In this document: in pieces, positions 5,427 to 8,197 of the stretch
Position numbering within the stretch: position 1 is the stretch's first letter
Layout of the letters: every line of letters starts with the position of its first letter
The notes under the pieces: generated by a model
Database searches by the model: none
Seen by the model: the letters and a program-made list of their open reading frames with translations, nothing else
What the model was told of the DNA's origin: nothing
Made by a program: the position numbers and the translations under genes
NCBI GenBank assembly: GCA_945889565.1
Contig: CAMDBZ010000069.1
Location: forward strand, 1-8,197
Source of the DNA: Thermoflexus hugenholtzii JAD2
GTDB lineage: Bacteria > Chloroflexota > Dehalococcoidia > UBA2979
Reading direction: 5' to 3'
Length of the DNA: 8,197 nt

Positions 5427-6337
5427 CCACCGACGGCCCCGTCGTCCAGCGACCCGCCGGCGCGCGTCGCATCGAGCAGCGCGACTTCGTGCGCAACATC
5501 CCCACCCGCGACCGCGACTGGGAGGCGCTGCTCGACGCCGACGCAACCGAGGCGGTCGAGACGGACGGCGGTGAGATGGCGCTCGTGCGCCTCGACGGCC
5601 AGCTCCAGCTGCGTTTCTCGTTCACCGACCGCGAACTGATGAAGGCCGCGTTCAACCCCATGTGGTCGGCGCTGCACCCGCACCTGGCGTCATCCGGCGT
5701 CGACTATGTGCGCTTCGACCTGGTGAGCTTCCCCGTGCGCGAGTGGATCGACCCGATGCTCGACGAGGCGGGCTTCTCCCCGTTCGGCGAGTGGTTGGAG
5801 TGCGAGCGGCGCGACCTCACCGACGTCGCCCCGCCCGAGCTCCCCGCCGGCGTGCGGCTGCGTCGCGCCACCGCCGCCGAGGCAGACATCGAGCGCATCG
5901 TCGCCATCGAGGCGGAGGCGTACGGCGCGCTCGCCGATGGTGAGCGCGCGACGCGCGCGCGCCTCGCCGCCGCGGGCTGGGCCGGCGTGCTCGAGGCCGG
6001 CGACGCGATCGTCGGCTACGCGATCAACGAGCCGCCGGTGGGCAACAGTGGCCTCGTCCAGTCGCTCGGCGTCGCGGAGTCCGCGCGCGGCCACGCGTAC
6101 GGCCGCCTGCTGCTGGAGGCTGCCGCGTACCAGCTCGCCGCGGCGGGCGCGCGGCGAGCGCTTGTGCGCGCGCGTCCCGACATCCGCCACTCGGCGGAAA
6201 CCGCCGTCGCCGCCGGCTTCCGCCCCGGCCGCTCCGCCGTCGAGTTTCGCCGCACCCTCGACGAAGCCGCGATCGAGGAGCGCCTGCGCAACCGCCAGGT
6301 GCAGGGCATGAAGGTGCGCTTTGGGGAGTGGCGCTAG
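5423..6337 (+). CDS. Tandem GNAT-family N-acetyltransferase, substrate unknown
   Basis: This 304-aa protein appears to have two GNAT-like halves. The C-terminal half (about 144-270) has a typical acyl-CoA-binding strand and helix: VQSLGVAESARGHAYGRLLLEAAAYQL at 212-238, with the pyrophosphate loop at Arg222-Gly227 (RGHAYG, where the family's first Gly is Ala). Near 243-262 it carries the ARPDIRHSAETAVAAGF segment seen in many GNATs. The N-terminal half (about 18-135) has GNAT-like spacing, including DEAGF at 114-118, but no clear CoA loop and may be a degenerate copy. The ATG overlaps the dapF stop (ATGA) and has GGGAGGA at 5407-5413, so it is surely co-translated with dapF. The substrate cannot be read from sequence. 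The DapL route needs no acylated intermediate, so a direct role in DAP synthesis is not implied. Confidence 0.85.
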   Translation: MTTDGPVVQRPAGARRIEQRDFVRNIPTRDRDWEALLDADATEAVETDGGEMALVRLDGQLQLRFSFTDRELMKAAFNPMWSALHPHLASSGVDYVRFDLVSFPVREWIDPMLDEAGFSPFGEWLECERRDLTDVAPPELPAGVRLRRATAAEADIERIVAIEAEAYGALADGERATRARLAAAGWAGVLEAGDAIVGYAINEPPVGNSGLVQSLGVAESARGHAYGRLLLEAAAYQLAAAGARRALVRARPDIRHSAETAVAAGFRPGRSAVEFRRTLDEAAIEERLRNRQVQGMKVRFGEWR

Positions 6338-6386
6338 CGGCGCTGTACACGCCGCGGCACCCACCAGCAACCGCCCGCCTGCAAAC

Positions 6387-6392
6387 GAAGGG
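6387..6392 (+). promoter_or_regulatory. Ribosome binding site of dapL
   Basis: GAAGGG lies 10 bases before the GTG at 6403. It supports the shorter start, whereas the GTG at 6328 lies inside the GNAT gene. Confidence 0.45.
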
Positions 6393-6402
6393 CTCGCCGA
6401 CC

Positions 6403-7581
6403 GTGCAACTCGCGAAGCGCGTCGAGGCGCTGCCGCCGTACCTGTTCGCGCGCATCTCCGAGCTGATCGCGCAGCAGCGCGCGCGCGGCGTCGACGTCAT
6501 CTCGTTCGGCATCGGCGACCCCGACCTGCCGACGCCCGCCTACATCCTCGACAGCCTCAAGCACGCCGCCGACGACCCCGCCAACCACCGCTACCCGGAG
6601 ACCGAAGGCCTGCCCGAGTTTCGCGCGGCCGTCGCGCGCTGGTACGCGCGCCGCCACGGCGTCGCGCTCGACCCGGCGCGCGAGATCGTCTCGCTGATCG
6701 GCTCGAAGGAGGGCATCGGCCACTTCCCGCTCGTGCTCGTCGACCCCGGGGACGTGGTGCTGATCACGGACCCCGGCTACCCCGTGTACGAGATCGGCAC
6801 GCTCTTCTGCGGCGGCGAGTCCGTGAAGGTGCCGCTGCGCGAGGAGGACGGCTGGCTGCCGCGCCTGGACGACATCCCCGCCGACGTGGCGCGCCGCGCG
6901 AAGCTCTGCTGGCTCAACTACCCGAACAACCCCACCGGCGCCGTCGCCGACCTCGCGTTCTACGAGCGCGCGGTGCGCTGGGCGCGGGACCACGACGTGG
7001 TGATCGCGCACGACCTCGCGTACTCGGAGGTCACCTACGACGGCTACGTCGCCCCCTCGATCCTCGAGGTCGAGGGGGCGCGCGACGTGGCGATCGAGTT
7101 CAACTCGCTGTCCAAGTCGTTCAACATGACCGGCTGGCGCGTCGGCATGGCCGTAGGCAACGCCACGCTCATCGACGCGCTGCGCCGCGTGAAGTCCAAT
7201 CTCGACTCGGGCGTGCCGCAGGCGGTGCAGCAGATGGCGATCACCGCGCTCGACGGTCCCGCCGACGCGATCGCCGCGCACAACGCCACGTACCTGCGCC
7301 GTCGCGATCGCGTGGTCGAGGTGCTGCGCGCGCTCGGCCTGCGCGTCGAACCGCCGCGCGCGTCGTTGTACGTCTGGGCGCGGCTGCCTGAGGGGCAGCG
7401 CTCATCGGCCGCGTACGCGCAGCAGCTCGTGGAGGCGACGGGCGTCGTCGTCACGCCCGGCGTGTCGTACGGCGAGGCGGGCGAGGGCTACATCCGCCTC
7501 TCGCTGACGCTCGCCGACGCGCGCGTCGAGGAGGGATTGCGCCGGCTCGCGGCCTTCGCCCGCGGCGAACGCGCGCTCTAG
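6403..7581 (+). CDS. dapL: LL-diaminopimelate aminotransferase DapL
   Basis: This 392-aa protein is a class I/II PLP aminotransferase. DapL converts tetrahydrodipicolinate to LL-DAP in one step with glutamate as donor, bypassing the succinyl and acetyl branches. N-terminal AKRVEALPPYLF (4-15) and SFGIGDPDLPTP (34-45) are typical of bacterial DapL. Further motifs are GSKEGI (100-105), DPGYPVY (123-129), NYPNNPTGA (172-180), DLAYSE (204-209) and the PLP lysine Lys238 in NSLSKSFNMTGWR, which is unusually DapL-like. The GTG at 6403 is preferred because homologs start at this residue and GAAGGG lies at 6387-6392. An upstream GTG at 6328 would add 25 unconserved residues and overlap the GNAT gene. 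Another aspartate-type aminotransferase is possible, but the motif set and dapF context favour DapL. It converges with the lipoprotein gene. Confidence 0.9.
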   Translation: MQLAKRVEALPPYLFARISELIAQQRARGVDVISFGIGDPDLPTPAYILDSLKHAADDPANHRYPETEGLPEFRAAVARWYARRHGVALDPAREIVSLIGSKEGIGHFPLVLVDPGDVVLITDPGYPVYEIGTLFCGGESVKVPLREEDGWLPRLDDIPADVARRAKLCWLNYPNNPTGAVADLAFYERAVRWARDHDVVIAHDLAYSEVTYDGYVAPSILEVEGARDVAIEFNSLSKSFNMTGWRVGMAVGNATLIDALRRVKSNLDSGVPQAVQQMAITALDGPADAIAAHNATYLRRRDRVVEVLRALGLRVEPPRASLYVWARLPEGQRSSAAYAQQLVEATGVVVTPGVSYGEAGEGYIRLSLTLADARVEEGLRRLAAFARGERAL

Positions 7582-7603
7582 CGCCGCACTCGCCCGGCCG
7601 CTA
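7579..7603. terminator. Hairpin spanning the convergent stop codons
   Basis: TAGCGCCG (7579-7586) pairs with CGG-C-CGCTA (7595-7603) as an 8-bp stem with one bulged C (7598) and an 8-base loop. Each arm contains the TAG stop of one of the two converging genes, dapL and the lipoprotein gene. There is no T tract on either side. It could act as a factor-assisted terminator or RNA end block for both strands; this is inference from position and pairing. Confidence 0.35.
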
Positions 7604-8107
7604 CTGCGAGGTGCGCTCCAGCCGCGCCGAGTGTCGCGACGTACACGTGTCCGTCTCACGCTCGATGGTCGTCGTCAGCTCGCCCTCCGCGAGCACGCTG
7701 CTCGCGAAGGTCAGCGTGAGCGTGATGCCCTCGCCCTCGTAGCGGAACGGACCGCTGCCTGCGCCGCGCAGCATGATCGGCGGGATCTGCAGCGCGCCCT
7801 GGGGCGGCGCAAGCCGCAGCGACCCGTCGGCGAGCGGCGTGATCGTGAAGCTCTGCGTCGGCGGGGCGGTGAGCGCGCAGGGTTGTGGGCTCGGCCCGTA
7901 CGTCGCGCGCCACGTCGAGGTGCCCGCGGGCGGTGCGGCCGGCCCGCCCGGCGTCGGCGCAGCGGGGCTCGCCGACGCCGTCGCCGCGCGCGCGGTCGCG
8001 GTGGCGGCCGGGGCGGGCGGGTCCGCAGGCGTGGCCTCGCCGTCGCCGCCGCATGCGCTCGCCAGCGCCGCTGCCGCGACGAACGCGGCGAACATCCCGA
8101 AACGCAC
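7601..8107 (-). CDS. Predicted lipoprotein of unknown function
   Basis: I do not recognise the family. The 168-aa product starts with a short basic and hydrophobic signal (2-18) ending ASAC, giving a predicted lipidated Cys19, so it should be exported and membrane-anchored. After GGDGE comes an Ala/Pro/Thr-rich linker (about 25-63). A compact C-terminal domain (about 64-168) is rich in beta-type alternation, such as ITLTLTFASSVLAEGELTTT (128-147). It has only two cysteines beyond the lipobox, Cys77 and Cys155, which could form a disulfide. The GTG at 8107 is chosen because GAGGAG at 8114-8119 sits 6 bases upstream. A TTG at 8113 has no spacing and an ATG at 8095 would weaken the signal. It converges on dapL with only 19 bases between the genes. 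The Ala-rich linker could inflate apparent ORF quality, but the lipobox and Shine-Dalgarno together support a real gene. Confidence 0.78.
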   Translation of the reverse strand: MRFGMFAAFVAAAALASACGGDGEATPADPPAPAATATARAATASASPAAPTPGGPAAPPAGTSTWRATYGPSPQPCALTAPPTQSFTITPLADGSLRLAPPQGALQIPPIMLRGAGSGPFRYEGEGITLTLTFASSVLAEGELTTTIERETDTCTSRHSARLERTSQ

Positions 8108-8113
8108 ACGCAA

Positions 8114-8119
8114 CTCCTC
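8114..8119 (-). promoter_or_regulatory. Ribosome binding site of the lipoprotein gene
   Basis: On the minus strand GAGGAG is followed by a 6-base spacer and GTG (8107). It directly abuts the TTG at 8113, so the GTG is the better start. Confidence 0.6.
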
Positions 8120-8144
8120 GCTCGCGTCCCTCGATGCATCCGAA

Positions 8145-8162
8145 TCGGTACCTCGTCGGTAC
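8145..8162 (-). promoter_or_regulatory. Direct-repeat box upstream of the lipoprotein gene
   Basis: On the minus strand GTACCGA occurs twice with a 4-base gap, an 11-bp period, 38-55 bases before the GTG. 7-bp repeats with 11-bp spacing are the usual site form for OmpR/PhoB-family activators. No -10 sequence is clear, and the owning regulator is unknown. The remaining 84 bases at this end of the window hold no gene that I can support. Confidence 0.3.
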
Positions 8163-8197
8163 GCCGCGCGCCCTCGGCCGGTTTGCGCGCCACGCCG

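Noticed and set aside
3486..5546. A 686-residue minus-strand open frame
   Set aside because: Antisense shadow of miaA and dapF, Arg/Ala-rich with no recognisable domain. Long antisense frames are expected at this GC content.
5945..5962. GC-alternating run in the GNAT gene
   Set aside because: The alternation is broken by a GA step and it is shorter than the cheB and cheD tracts. It looks like ordinary Arg/Ala codon use.

Overview
The window is a dense, strongly GC-rich bacterial segment whose codon third positions are almost all G or C. It reads almost entirely on the plus strand. I see no mobile element, rRNA, tRNA, CRISPR array or phage gene. The gene content suggests a motile, DAP-making bacterium: CheC and CheD in a Bacillus/Thermotoga-style chemotaxis system, LL-diaminopimelate aminotransferase (DapL) with DapF, and a lipoprotein. 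A Chloroflexota-like organism fits, but this is inference from gene content and base composition, with no marker gene to prove it.

Positions 30-3422 hold the chemotaxis block cheC-cheD-cheY-cheB-cheR, very tightly packed with 4-base overlaps or gaps of 4-22 bases, so almost certainly one transcript. CheR methylates receptors and CheB demethylates or deamidates them. CheD deamidates receptors and partners CheC, which dephosphorylates CheY-P. The kinase CheA, the adaptor CheW and the receptors are not here and probably lie upstream. Two catalytic oddities stand out: only one of the two CheC phosphatase sites looks intact, and CheD has Cys where the family's catalytic-triad Thr is expected.

Positions 3561-7581 hold a housekeeping group: miaA (tRNA A37 prenylation), dapF, a two-domain GNAT acetyltransferase and dapL. 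DapL makes LL-DAP directly from tetrahydrodipicolinate and DapF epimerises it to meso-DAP for peptidoglycan and lysine. The GNAT gene overlaps dapF by 4 bases, and its substrate is unknown.

Positions 7601-8107 (minus strand) hold a small lipoprotein gene converging on dapL, with a bulged hairpin spanning both stop codons. Upstream of it, a 7-bp direct repeat with an 11-bp period forms a possible activator site. Overall the region is mostly ordinary core genome. The second-look items are active-site changes, short sequence structures and the unknown GNAT and lipoprotein, rather than a clearly new system.
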